Notes under the pieces: generated by a model
Database searches by the model: none
Told to the model about the DNA's origin: nothing
The model's input: the letters and a program-made list of their open reading frames with translations, nothing else
Shown: positions 52,821 to 60,589 of the stretch, one piece after another
Layout of the letters: each line of letters opens with the position of its first letter
Position numbering within the stretch: position 1 is the first letter of the stretch
Assembly (NCBI GenBank): GCA_024280435.1
Contig: JAJRQD010000214.1
Span: 1 to 60,589, forward strand
DNA: 60,589 bases
Reading direction: 5' to 3'
Source of the DNA: an archaeon
GTDB taxonomy: Archaea > Asgardarchaeota > Heimdallarchaeia > Heimdallarchaeales > Kariarchaeaceae
Program-made: the position numbers and the translations under genes

Positions 52821-52834
52821 CTACCTATAGGTAG
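52821..52834. promoter_or_regulatory. perfect 14-bp palindrome, candidate operator of the beta-oxidation genes
   Basis: CTACCTATAGGTAG is its own reverse complement. It lies in the divergent region between the acyl-CoA dehydrogenase and enoyl-CoA hydratase genes, about 30 bp before the TATA-like TTATATTT of the hydratase. A further CCTAC copy precedes it. The position fits a repressor site controlling both fatty-acid genes, but no candidate repressor is encoded nearby. Confidence 0.5.
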
Positions 52835-52861
52835 ACATTTTTTCATTTATTATACAGTACA

Positions 52862-52870
52862 TTTATATTT
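52862..52870 (+). promoter_or_regulatory. TATA-like box of the enoyl-CoA hydratase gene
   Basis: TTTATATTT is centred about 26 bp before the ATG at 52892. In archaea transcription starts 24-28 bp after the TATA box, so the message would begin at or next to the start codon, a leaderless transcript. No ribosome-binding site is seen, in agreement. Confidence 0.45.
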
Positions 52871-52891
52871 TCAAATAACAATTTATGATTT

Positions 52892-53689
52892 ATGAGCGTA
52901 GTATTGTATAGCAAAGAGGGAACCTTTCTCTCAGACGTTGAGAATATCGCAAAAATAACACTCAATAGAGTTGAAGCACATAATGCTTTCTCCACAGAGG
53001 TACTGAATGGTATCATGGATGCACTTGATAAAGCAGAGGCAGACAATGACATCAGAGCAGTGATTATCACCGGTGCTGGTGAAAAAGCATTCTCCGCAGG
53101 TGCAGATCTGAAATCAATGACTGGATTATCACTTGAGGAACAGGGAGAATTCACAAAATTAGGGCAGAAGGTATTCAGAAGAATTGAAAAATTTCCAAAA
53201 GCAGTGATTGCTGCTATCAATGGATTTGCCTTCGGTGGAGGTATGGAGATAGCCATGGCCTGTGATATCAGAATTGCATCAGCAGATGCTAAAATGGGTA
53301 CTCCAGAAGTCAAATTGGGATTGATCCCTGCATGGGGAGGCTCACAGAGATTAATTTATCTGATAGGTGCTTCCAGAGCCAGAGAGATGATCCTTACAGG
53401 AAGAAACATCACTGCAAAAGAGGGAGAAGAATTTGGTCTGATCAACAAAGTTGTTCCAGCAGATGAACTAGAGGCAAGTGCAGGCTTTATGGCAGCACAG
53501 ATCGCAGACAATGCACCACTAGCCATTGCAGCAGCTAAAAAATCACTTGATGCATCAAGGACCATGAGTATTGATGAGGGAAATCAGCTTGAGCTTGAAC
53601 TTGCAGCTGAGCTTTCAAGATCTAAAGATCTAGAGGAAGGTATCACTGCATTGTTCTCCAAGAGAAAACCTGTATTCAAGGGTGAATAA
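52892..53689 (+). CDS. enoyl-CoA hydratase
   Basis: A 265-residue crotonase-fold enzyme that adds water to enoyl-CoA. KITLNRVEAHNAFS, AFSAGADLKSM (first oxyanion strand), AINGFAFGGGMEIAMACDIRIAS (second), and the catalytic-glutamate helices TPEVKLGLIPAWGGSQRL are clear; the two catalytic acids are at GGGMEIA and GTPEVKLG. It acts after acyl-CoA dehydrogenase in beta-oxidation, and the gene for such an enzyme lies divergently just upstream. Confidence 0.94.
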   Translation: MSVVLYSKEGTFLSDVENIAKITLNRVEAHNAFSTEVLNGIMDALDKAEADNDIRAVIITGAGEKAFSAGADLKSMTGLSLEEQGEFTKLGQKVFRRIEKFPKAVIAAINGFAFGGGMEIAMACDIRIASADAKMGTPEVKLGLIPAWGGSQRLIYLIGASRAREMILTGRNITAKEGEEFGLINKVVPADELEASAGFMAAQIADNAPLAIAAAKKSLDASRTMSIDEGNQLELELAAELSRSKDLEEGITALFSKRKPVFKGE

Positions 53690-53769
53690 AAATAATTAAT
53701 TAAAAAGTAAATAAAACAAAGATAACAATTTGAGAAATGTACTTATATTTGAATTGTATTAGAAATTCT

Positions 53770-54105
53770 ATGTATCGAACTAGAGAGAAAATTGATAAAT
53801 CAATAAAGATACTATTAGAGGATCTGAATAATATTGCTCTTGAGGATGAAATTATTTCAGATGATGAAAAAGCAATATTAGACAAAATAAATTATGAACT
53901 GCATAATTTGCAAACACAGATCATGCAAATACTGGAAAGTGATCTTGATGATGATGAATTTCATGATATTCTCAAAGACACACTTCATGATATAATTGTT
54001 AATGTAAAAATAGTGGCAGATGCAGACGGTAAGATAACAGAGGATGAGAATAAATTACTAAAAAGACTTCAAGAATTTATATCAGGAGGAATATACAATG
54101 AATGA
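53770..54105 (+). CDS. small acidic helical protein (TerB/EF-hand-like pattern)
   Basis: The 111-residue protein contains two similar segments: LEDEIISDDEKAILDKI and DADGKITEDENKLLKRL. The second has the DxDGxI loop and following helix seen in TerB-like and EF-hand-like proteins, so it may bind metal. Its function is not known. A TATA-like box at 53742-53751 is 23-28 bp before ATG 53770, favouring this start over ATG 53737. It overlaps the flavin oxidoreductase gene by 8 bp. Confidence 0.7.
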   Translation: MYRTREKIDKSIKILLEDLNNIALEDEIISDDEKAILDKINYELHNLQTQIMQILESDLDDDEFHDILKDTLHDIIVNVKIVADADGKITEDENKLLKRLQEFISGGIYNE

Positions 54106-54826
54106 GATGGTTAAAAAGAATAAACCGAAGCTACAATTGGCAAAGATTTTGAAAATAAACAGAGAAACAAAAGATACACATACACTCACATTGCAATTAT
54201 CGGAACCATTTGAATGGGCACTTGCACAGTTCATCATGGTACAGGCAGAGATTGATGGAAAATCAGTGAGAAGAGCTTATACTATTTCTTCATCCCCAAC
54301 TAGAAAAAATCTAGAGATTACTGTAAGACAGACAGATACTCCGACTATGAGTAAATACTTGAATGAGAGAGAGGTTGGTGACTATCTTAATATCAAGGGA
54401 CCTTATGGTAGGTTCATATGGAAAGTCGGAATGAGTGAGAAGGTTGTATGCATAGGAGCAGGGTCTGGTATAACACCAACAAGAGCATTTCTACAATTTT
54501 TCATAGATAAGAAACTAGAAATACCAATCAAAGTACTTTATTCCTGTAGCTATGGAGATAATGTCATTTTTCGCAATGAATTGAATGAACTGATTGATCA
54601 GATACCAAATGCAAGCTATTCTCTATCAATAACAAGAGATAAAATGGAATTAGATAATGTCAGAACTGGTAGAATTGATGAAGCCTTTATGAGAACAGAG
54701 TTAACAGATTGGAAAGATGCCTACTATTATCTTTGTGGAGCACCAAGTTTTGTGAATCATATGATAACCCATCTAGAGAATATAGGAATACCTAAAAATC
54801 AGATAAAGAAGGAAAAATGGGGATAA
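54098..54826 (+). CDS. ferredoxin-NAD(P)+ reductase-like flavoprotein
   Basis: A 242-residue FNR-superfamily enzyme. The FAD-binding barrel has RRAYTISSSP, and the NAD(P)-binding half has CIGAGSGITPTRAF, with YYLCGAPSFVNHM near the C-terminus. There is no iron-sulfur domain, so it is the reductase part of a two-component electron transfer system. AGGAGGA 7 nt before ATG 54098, inside the previous gene, shows coupled translation with the small acidic protein, which may be its partner. Confidence 0.88.
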   Translation: MNEMVKKNKPKLQLAKILKINRETKDTHTLTLQLSEPFEWALAQFIMVQAEIDGKSVRRAYTISSSPTRKNLEITVRQTDTPTMSKYLNEREVGDYLNIKGPYGRFIWKVGMSEKVVCIGAGSGITPTRAFLQFFIDKKLEIPIKVLYSCSYGDNVIFRNELNELIDQIPNASYSLSITRDKMELDNVRTGRIDEAFMRTELTDWKDAYYYLCGAPSFVNHMITHLENIGIPKNQIKKEKWG

Positions 54827-54897
54827 TTCCATTTTATTTTGTATGTTATCCAATTAGTTTTGCAAAGAGTTTCAAAATCAAGTACATTAATTAATAT

Positions 54898-55203
54898 ATG
54901 ACAGAAAACAAAATTATTTGTGAAATAATATGTTCTGCGGTAGGTGTTGGAGTAAGCGTTTCGAAATATGTGAAACATGCAGTCAGAGCAATTGAAAACT
55001 ATCCAGGAATAAGAGTGATGCACCATCCAATGGGAACTGTATTTGAAGCAGATACGATGGATCAAGTCATGGAAGTAACAAAATTAGCACATGAAGCAAT
55101 TTTTGATGCAGGAGTTCAACGAGTAGTAACCCAAATCAGAATTGATGATAGAAGAGACAAACCTCGAACTATGGAAGATAAAGTAAAAGCAATTGAACTC
55201 TAG
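54898..55203 (+). CDS. UPF0045/MTH1187 family (thiamine-binding-like) protein
   Basis: A 101-residue ferredoxin-like alpha/beta protein of the MTH1187/YqgV/ECM15 family. The pattern ICEIICSAVGVGVSVSKYVKHAVRAIE, IRVMHHPMGTVFEA, VMEVTKLAHEAIFDAGVQRVVTQIRIDDR is typical. Some members bind thiamine derivatives; others are uncharacterised. Translation ends at TAG. Confidence 0.9.
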   Translation: MTENKIICEIICSAVGVGVSVSKYVKHAVRAIENYPGIRVMHHPMGTVFEADTMDQVMEVTKLAHEAIFDAGVQRVVTQIRIDDRRDKPRTMEDKVKAIEL

Positions 55204-55269
55204 ATATTAGAACATATTAAGTGATACAAACTGTTTCGGTGCACTCAATGAATATTGTCAATGCAAATA

Positions 55270-56028
55270 TTAGTTTTGTTTATAGATAGAATTCATCAGG
55301 CTTTTTAGCATATGTTCGGGTATTCCTTTTCTTTGCCCAAGAATTACTGTATGACCACCTGAAAGATAAATTACCAAGATCCTCCTTCCTAATCTCATAC
55401 CAATAATCAGTATAAATACAGATAATATCAGAATTATCACTATAAGATATGTGGGCAGACTTTTTGGTGCATCCAATTCACGAAGAGTTATTATAACAGG
55501 ACCAATAATTGCAAAGCCAGAAATTATCTTATTTATTGGAGCCCTACCAATATTGAAAGAGACCACATGATTGAGTAAATGTTCCTCATCTGATGGTACT
55601 CTGATTATTCTCTCAATAAAGCCTATCCTACGAATCAATAATCTAATATTAGTTATATATATCTCTTCAATCTCAAAGCCAGTGATAATGAGAATAAAAC
55701 CAAGAACCATAATTATCCATAGCAATTCATCAATGATAAGAGCAATAAATATACCAAAAATAAATAAAAAGAAGCCCAGAAGTATCTGAAATTCATTATA
55801 ATGCCGAATTAAAGTATAGTCCTGTTTTTCTTCTTTTGGAATAAGTTTTTCTTCAAGATCAATCAATGGTGCGAAGGGAGGGATGAACTTATCAATCAAC
55901 TTTATCATATAACTAGCAAGATATGATATTATAGTGGATATTTTTTCGTAAATCAACGTAATAATTGATTTTGAAACAATATTTTGACTTGTTTCAACTT
56001 CTTTAATTTGCATATTTTTTTTATTCAT
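55270..56028 (-). CDS. membrane protein with bacterial PH-like (bPH2) module
   Basis: A 252-residue membrane protein. After a basic N-terminal helix region there are two TM helices (FQILLGFFLFIFGIFIALI, IIMVLGFILIITGF), then the PH-like segment IYITNIRLLIRRIGFIERIIRVP, and one more TM helix near the C-terminus (YLIVIILILSVFILII). The TxxRL(I/L)xRxG pattern is that of bPH2 membrane proteins. It begins inside the stop codon of the larger PH-like gene (ATGA), so the two are coupled. No known function. Confidence 0.7.
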   Translation of the reverse strand: MNKKNMQIKEVETSQNIVSKSIITLIYEKISTIISYLASYMIKLIDKFIPPFAPLIDLEEKLIPKEEKQDYTLIRHYNEFQILLGFFLFIFGIFIALIIDELLWIIMVLGFILIITGFEIEEIYITNIRLLIRRIGFIERIIRVPSDEEHLLNHVVSFNIGRAPINKIISGFAIIGPVIITLRELDAPKSLPTYLIVIILILSVFILIIGMRLGRRILVIYLSGGHTVILGQRKGIPEHMLKSLMNSIYKQN

Positions 56029-58409
56029 AATTTTAAACCTCTTTTCACCCCAAATCTCTGACCAGACCACATTGAGTAGTTTACCTCACTTGCCCTATCT
56101 TTCTTCAGAAAGGGAATTGTATAGTGCACACCTACCCCCTTAGCATTGAAAATCTTCTTTGGGTATCCTTTGATCAACTCAACAAATGCATTTGATGAGT
56201 GCCATGCTACCTTCAATGCCACGATACCAATTACAATTATAAAAAATTGTAGTAGATAAGTAATAAATACTGATTCTATAGGGTGAACTGATAAATAATT
56301 CAGCAATTCAGAGAGCAAGTCAATCATAAAACCCATGATTAACAACCAAATTAACCAGTATATACAGTGATGTAAAAATGATTTCAATGCTATTTTCTGT
56401 GTGAACTGCCGATTTGTGTATGTACTGTGGATCTGATCCCTTAAAGATTCATTTATCACTAATTCATCATGTATACCAAATAAATAAAGCAACCTCAGAG
56501 GTTTTTTTCTATCCTGAAAGAATACCCTGTTCTCTGTTATGATCAGTGATGCTTTGAAGAATGAATAATATTTTATCCAGATAAATAATATTAGAATAAG
56601 TACTCCAGTAAAATATACAACTGAGAAAAAAGCAATGAAATTGGATAGGTTATAAATTGGATTTTTATCAATCATACTAGCTGGTATAGCAATTCCAGGT
56701 ATAATCCAGATCAAAATAGTTACACTTGCAATAGATAGAGTTAGCACACGTCTTGGAACTTTACGTGATACATTTGTCATTAAAACTATATCCTCATCCT
56801 CCAATAATAGGTCTTCAAGGCCCACAGTTGCACTTTGAATAGAGTTTTCCCCCTGTTTATCATGGGTCTGAAATTTCATTGGGATAGATAACTCTTCAGA
56901 TCTAATGGTCTGAACAACATCAATTATCTCGTTCTCTTCCAATCTATTGGTAAAAATTGCTGTTAGGATATTATTATCCTCACCACCAACTATCTCTCTC
57001 AAAATAGTTATGGGATTGGATAACTGATGTCTCATTATCCATACCTCACCTCCTTTTGTTCGCAGATCAAACTGAACATAAGTTTGGTTAATAAAAATAA
57101 ATGATACCATCACAGAGATCAATATTATTATTTTAATCAGTATATTGTCAAAAAATACTGGATAAAAGCTGAAATATAATGACAACATGCCTAATAGGAA
57201 CATACCCATTATTAAATATCCAAAAGAGAAAGCTCTTATTTTTTTGAAGTTAAAACCTGCTACATCACTTCTTCTAATGTCAGATAGCAGGTACATTCTT
57301 CTTCCAAATGCACCTGAAATATCCTTCTCCTCACGTGCAAATATTATTCTCTTATTTGTAATTATCAACTCATTTTTCTTTTTAGAGAATCTAATTGCAG
57401 TTACTGCTAGGAAAATATCAATCAATGTGATACCTATCCATAACATAAAAGATGTATCAAAAATAGTTTCAGGGCTACTTATCCACATTTTTACTCTCTC
57501 TTCCAACCTTGTTAATCCAATCCAAATCACAAATAGCGATATGATCCTATTCAAATGTACTGTTTGTTCCAGATCAGCAATTGTCTGTACCTTCTCATCT
57601 TTGAACCATTGGAATTTCAATTTTTTATAAGCATCTGGAGCATCTGCAGTTTCTTCTTTGTATATCTCAGAATAACATTTTTTCCAGAACGAACTAGGTA
57701 TTCCTGCATTTAACTTGAAATCAGCACCATGCCTCACACGTATCTGTATATGCTGCCTTCTTGGAAGTGTGAACAATACCATTATAACTCCAAAAGCAGA
57801 GAAAAACACACCCAAAATCACCATACCGGATTCAAATGCATTATTGAAATCATAGGCAATTTGCTCACCTTTACGTGTAATTGATGATGCAAGGTCTGTT
57901 AATCCAATACCGGATAAAAGTTGTACTGCAATATCTATAGAGACAGGTAAATCGGGATGTGTAGGGTCTGCCAATAGAGAGATCCCTGTTTGTATAAGAT
58001 TTATTCCGAGATTTGTGGATAGAAATATACCAACAAGTAATATTGTTCTGAATGCCCTTGGACCTGTTGTCAAACCTTCAACCTTATTCAAAGGAAAATG
58101 TAAATCTCTGGTGAAGAAAGTAAAAGGTCTTGGAAATAGTTGTCTAGCAACTATCTGTTTACTAGTGAGGCTTAATCTCCATCTCTCTCTTATAAAATAA
58201 GTACTCCACCACAACAATCCAATGATCATGATTATACCAAAAGGAATAAACCATGAGTCAAAAGCACTCATCATCATACTTATCACCAACAGAATAAAAT
58301 ATATCGGAACAAAAGATCTGAAGTTCCAAACTCTCGCATACACCTCATCCAATAGTTTCTCATCAGCAGTTGTGATAAAATGTCTGATATTTTTTGTAGT
58401 AGAATTCAA
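56025..58409 (-). CDS. large membrane protein with three tandem PH-like (bPH2) modules
   Basis: A 794-residue membrane protein that repeats a pattern of paired TM helices followed by a strand-rich (bPH2) segment. The three segments are RWRLSLTSKQIVARQLF (near 75), NELIITNKRIIFAREEKD (near 335) and FKASLIITENRVFFQDRKK (near 620), each with the TxxR(I/V) signature. At least eight TM helices are visible. bPH2 proteins such as YdbS/YdbT are small bacterial membrane proteins; three modules in one chain is a notable expansion. Start is TTG 58409. The downstream gene supplies a fourth module. Role unknown, perhaps membrane scaffolding. Confidence 0.7.
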   Translation of the reverse strand: MNSTTKNIRHFITTADEKLLDEVYARVWNFRSFVPIYFILLVISMMMSAFDSWFIPFGIIMIIGLLWWSTYFIRERWRLSLTSKQIVARQLFPRPFTFFTRDLHFPLNKVEGLTTGPRAFRTILLVGIFLSTNLGINLIQTGISLLADPTHPDLPVSIDIAVQLLSGIGLTDLASSITRKGEQIAYDFNNAFESGMVILGVFFSAFGVIMVLFTLPRRQHIQIRVRHGADFKLNAGIPSSFWKKCYSEIYKEETADAPDAYKKLKFQWFKDEKVQTIADLEQTVHLNRIISLFVIWIGLTRLEERVKMWISSPETIFDTSFMLWIGITLIDIFLAVTAIRFSKKKNELIITNKRIIFAREEKDISGAFGRRMYLLSDIRRSDVAGFNFKKIRAFSFGYLIMGMFLLGMLSLYFSFYPVFFDNILIKIIILISVMVSFIFINQTYVQFDLRTKGGEVWIMRHQLSNPITILREIVGGEDNNILTAIFTNRLEENEIIDVVQTIRSEELSIPMKFQTHDKQGENSIQSATVGLEDLLLEDEDIVLMTNVSRKVPRRVLTLSIASVTILIWIIPGIAIPASMIDKNPIYNLSNFIAFFSVVYFTGVLILILFIWIKYYSFFKASLIITENRVFFQDRKKPLRLLYLFGIHDELVINESLRDQIHSTYTNRQFTQKIALKSFLHHCIYWLIWLLIMGFMIDLLSELLNYLSVHPIESVFITYLLQFFIIVIGIVALKVAWHSSNAFVELIKGYPKKIFNAKGVGVHYTIPFLKKDRASEVNYSMWSGQRFGVKRGLKL

Positions 58410-58561
58410 TGAACAATATTTAATTGATCAAGTTAATGAATATTCACTTTCACTCCATTATTTTGTGAAAGTTTTTAAGAAGTTATAATTCAGAAATGTA
58501 ATTGTTATTCCATTAATTTCTAGCTAGATATATAAGTATTATACAATCATATAATAGTGAC

Positions 58562-59278
58562 ATGAATAGTAAATATATTGGAAGATCACTGCCAAATAAA
58601 GTTGAGGGCATACTTTTTGATTTTGATGGGACATTGGTTCAACTCGAACCAAAATGGTGGGCACCACTTGAGAAGGCATTTATCAAGGTAAATGGGAGTG
58701 TACCTGAAGAGGAATTAATAAAAAATATACCTAAAATGTTTGCTAATTTCCCCAAAGATCAATCCAAGTTATTTTTGCTTAAAGTGATGTATACAATTGC
58801 CAGAAAGGCAGGATTAAGCAGATGGAAATCTGTGAGATTCATCAAAGAGGCAAGAATTGCCTATTCCAAATCCCGACACATAAATATTCCATTTGATGGT
58901 ATAGAGAATATGATCAGTGATTTACAGAGTAAAGGTATGAAATTGGGTATTGTATCAAGTGCGTCTGGATCTGAACTAGATATTGCGATTGAAGAATTGA
59001 CCTTTCTCAAAGGCATCCCTGTCGTGAGCAGATATGATGTGAAGGAATTAAAACCTAGTGCAGAGCCAATAATCAAAGGATTGAAGTTGATAAATGTAAA
59101 TGCAGCAAATGTTGTGTATGTGGGTGATTTTGCCACTGACATAATAGCTGGAAAGGCTGCTGGAACTATGACATGTGGCATATTAGGACCATACCCCGAA
59201 ATATCAATAACAGGACTTGAGAATGCAGAACCGGATACAATTATTCATAAAACAATAGATCTTCTTGGATTATTATAA
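58562..59278 (+). CDS. HAD-superfamily phosphatase (phosphoglycolate phosphatase-like)
   Basis: A 238-residue haloacid dehalogenase-type hydrolase. Motif I is ILFDFDGTLVQ (near 20), motif II is IVSSASGSEL, motif III lysine is in VKELKPSAEP, and motif IV is VYVGDFATDIIAGKAAG. The helical cap between motifs I and II is type C1. Substrate not determined; phosphoglycolate or a sugar phosphate is likely. The start is ATG 58562. Confidence 0.9.
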   Translation: MNSKYIGRSLPNKVEGILFDFDGTLVQLEPKWWAPLEKAFIKVNGSVPEEELIKNIPKMFANFPKDQSKLFLLKVMYTIARKAGLSRWKSVRFIKEARIAYSKSRHINIPFDGIENMISDLQSKGMKLGIVSSASGSELDIAIEELTFLKGIPVVSRYDVKELKPSAEPIIKGLKLINVNAANVVYVGDFATDIIAGKAAGTMTCGILGPYPEISITGLENAEPDTIIHKTIDLLGLL

Positions 59279-59353
59279 TTCAATAGGAATAAAATTAGTA
59301 ATCATCCAAGTAATATGTGATAATGCTAAAAATGAAGAAACTAATATATCTCT

Positions 59354-59935
59354 ATGGTTGATGTACTGTCAACAGATGATAATTCAGTTCATTGTATTGA
59401 TCACAATACTGAACATCCAAATGGAACATATGTCATGAGAATTAAACTCACCAAAAGTAGGGATATTGTATTTGGAAGATTTAAAAAAGGTAAAATCATT
59501 CATCTTAAACGAGGTTACTATGTTTATATTGGATCAGCACTTGCCAAAAAAGGATCATCTGCATTGGGTAATAGATTGAGGAGACATACATCGAGATCAA
59601 ATGGAGATAAACCACATCAAATACAGAGTATTCTACTCGGCTTTTTTGATAATCTCGGTATTAAATACACAAATAAGCCCAGTCCAAAGAAACTATTCTG
59701 GAATATCGATCATCTATTGGATATGGAAGAGGCAGAGATCTCAGATATAATTTTCACACGGAACCCAACCCCACTAGAGAATTCATGGAGTGAATTTTTT
59801 GAGGGGTTAACTGATACATATATTTTTGAGAAAGGATTGGGAGCCAACGATGGTAAGGGACATACACATGTGCAATATTCCAGAATCTCAGATATACAAT
59901 GGAAAACGATACCATATCAGTTACCTGTGAATTAA
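59354..59935 (+). CDS. DUF123/GIY-YIG-like protein
   Basis: A 193-residue protein of the archaeal DUF123 family, related to GIY-YIG nucleases. GTYVMRIKL and HLKRGYYVYIGSALAKKG give the GIY-YIG strand pair, GNRLRRHTSR the following arginine helix, and WNIDHLLD and a later histidine (HTHVQYSR) complete the conserved residues. Members are presumed nucleases but the reaction is unproven. The C-terminal end meets the dNK-like gene with a 4-bp overlap. Confidence 0.85.
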   Translation: MVDVLSTDDNSVHCIDHNTEHPNGTYVMRIKLTKSRDIVFGRFKKGKIIHLKRGYYVYIGSALAKKGSSALGNRLRRHTSRSNGDKPHQIQSILLGFFDNLGIKYTNKPSPKKLFWNIDHLLDMEEAEISDIIFTRNPTPLENSWSEFFEGLTDTYIFEKGLGANDGKGHTHVQYSRISDIQWKTIPYQLPVN

Positions 59936-60495
59936 AAATTCATTATTTTATTTATAAGATCATCAAGATCTATATGACCATCATTCCAGTCAATCCGGAG
60001 AACACTCATACCACGAGCCCATTGATGTCTACCAAGATTGATCTCATCTATCAGATCATTGTATCCAGCCTTCAGTTTTTTGAGGTAAGAGAACATGGCA
60101 TCATCTTTCACCTCACCTGTGAAATCATCTGAAATATCCATCTCAGCCTTACGATCACGTTTGTTAATTCTAACCAATGCAGTCTCTGGTGATACATCAA
60201 GATATATCATAAGAGATGGAGCAATAAGTGAATTGGTGAATATCTCAAATGAACGCTCGTATGTTTGCCACTCCATCATAGAGATACTTCCCATTTCCAT
60301 CAGTAATTTACAGAATACCCTATCACCGGGTAGGCTACGATCCAAAATAGCCCCAAAATATTGTGTCTCAGAGTAAGCCTCCCAAGCTGCTAGTTTCTGA
60401 ATTGCAAACCTTTCGTTAAGTAGATGAAATTGCATTGGGAAATTCGCAGAGAATATAATGTGATAAAAGATTGAATAAACTTGTACATTTCCCAT
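59932..60495 (-). CDS. deoxynucleoside kinase-like protein lacking the P-loop region
   Basis: The 187-residue product matches the middle and end of deoxynucleoside kinases: FPMQFHLLNERFAIQKL, the DRS motif region ILDRSLPGDRVFCKLLMEMG, MIYLDVSPETALVRINKRDRKAE (lid) and YLKKLKAGYNDLIDEI. The family starts with a P-loop (GxxxxGKT/S) about 45-50 residues before the FPMQ segment. Here the ORF begins only 20 residues before it, with no P-loop upstream (a stop codon lies three codons before the ATG). It is therefore N-terminally truncated: a pseudogene, a nonkinase derivative, or a sequence error. Confidence 0.7.
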   Translation of the reverse strand: MGNVQVYSIFYHIIFSANFPMQFHLLNERFAIQKLAAWEAYSETQYFGAILDRSLPGDRVFCKLLMEMGSISMMEWQTYERSFEIFTNSLIAPSLMIYLDVSPETALVRINKRDRKAEMDISDDFTGEVKDDAMFSYLKKLKAGYNDLIDEINLGRHQWARGMSVLRIDWNDGHIDLDDLINKIMNF

Positions 60496-60589
60496 GAAAA
60501 ATTAAACTGAAAAAATAATTGAACAAAAATCTCAAAATAAGAATATATTACAATATCATAGAAACAACATTTTACTATAAGTTAAAAAT

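Noticed and set aside
52643-52891. CRISPR-like repeats near CTACC motifs
   Set aside because: Only one palindrome and one partial copy exist; there are no regularly spaced repeats.

Overview
The window is a gene-dense, AT-rich piece of archaeal chromosome. Information-processing genes are archaeal: aIF2-beta, NMD3, DUF424, Rio1, Dim2-like KH protein, MCM, GINS, Hel308, HerA/NurA, Mre11/Rad50, archaeal MetRS, archaeal-type AsnA, an intron-containing tRNA. Among them sit eukaryotic-signature proteins: an ESCRT-II Vps22/EAP30 homologue, a ribophorin I (OST1)-like protein, a Ras/Rab-type small GTPase, and longin/roadblock-like proteins. This combination points to an Asgard archaeon. A member of Heimdallarchaeia is my guess, but the sequence here does not settle the lineage. 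No rRNA, CRISPR array, provirus or intact transposon was found.

Layout. 1-2.2 kb: end of a truncated gene, a leucine-rich-repeat protein, a long AbrB-type protein. 2.3-10 kb: beta-CASP nuclease, Vps22, TtuA-like tRNA thiolase, Dim2 and Rio1 (minus), then aIF2-beta/DUF424/NMD3 (plus) and an RPA-like protein. 10-13 kb: ribophorin-I-like protein and a sugar acetyltransferase. 13-19.7 kb: mre11-rad50, the small GTPase, a surface NHL-repeat protein and a longin-like protein. 19.9-26.3 kb: MetRS, a MoaD/ThiS-like ubiquitin-fold protein overlapping a 778-residue helical protein of unknown function, then a small accessory patch (possible structured RNA, perfect hairpin, TnpB relic) and a PAP2 phosphatase. 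26.4-37 kb: tRNA-Ser, herA and nurA (convergent), pyrG, and a GINS-MCM-Hel308-HDAC run. 37-46 kb: MBL hydrolase, an OST48-like membrane protein, thiolase plus DUF35, hydrolase, radical SAM protein, an AN1-finger/site-2 protease, and the STT3 oligosaccharyltransferase. 46.5-51.3 kb: ATP synthase subunit D, a coupled unknown, a seven-helix membrane protein with a cytosolic longin-like domain, an intron-containing tRNA-Thr, AsnA and an Lrp regulator. 51.5-60.5 kb: acyl-CoA dehydrogenase broken by one in-frame TAG, enoyl-CoA hydratase behind a perfect palindrome, a flavin oxidoreductase, two membrane proteins with repeated PH-like modules, HAD phosphatase, DUF123 protein, and a deoxynucleoside-kinase-like protein lacking its P-loop.

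How parts fit together. Three genes (10.2, 37.9 and 43.9 kb) look like components of a eukaryote-like oligosaccharyltransferase. The GTPase, the longin-like protein and the 7TM-longin fusion suggest membrane-linked GTPase signalling. Mre11/Rad50 and HerA/NurA form the archaeal end-resection machinery but are split into two loci. The beta-oxidation genes at 51.5-53.7 kb are divergent and may share an operator. The items most worth following are the 7TM-longin fusion, the 778-residue protein with its ubiquitin-like partner, the repeated PH-like membrane proteins, the possible structured RNA at 24.8 kb, and the amber codon in the acyl-CoA dehydrogenase.
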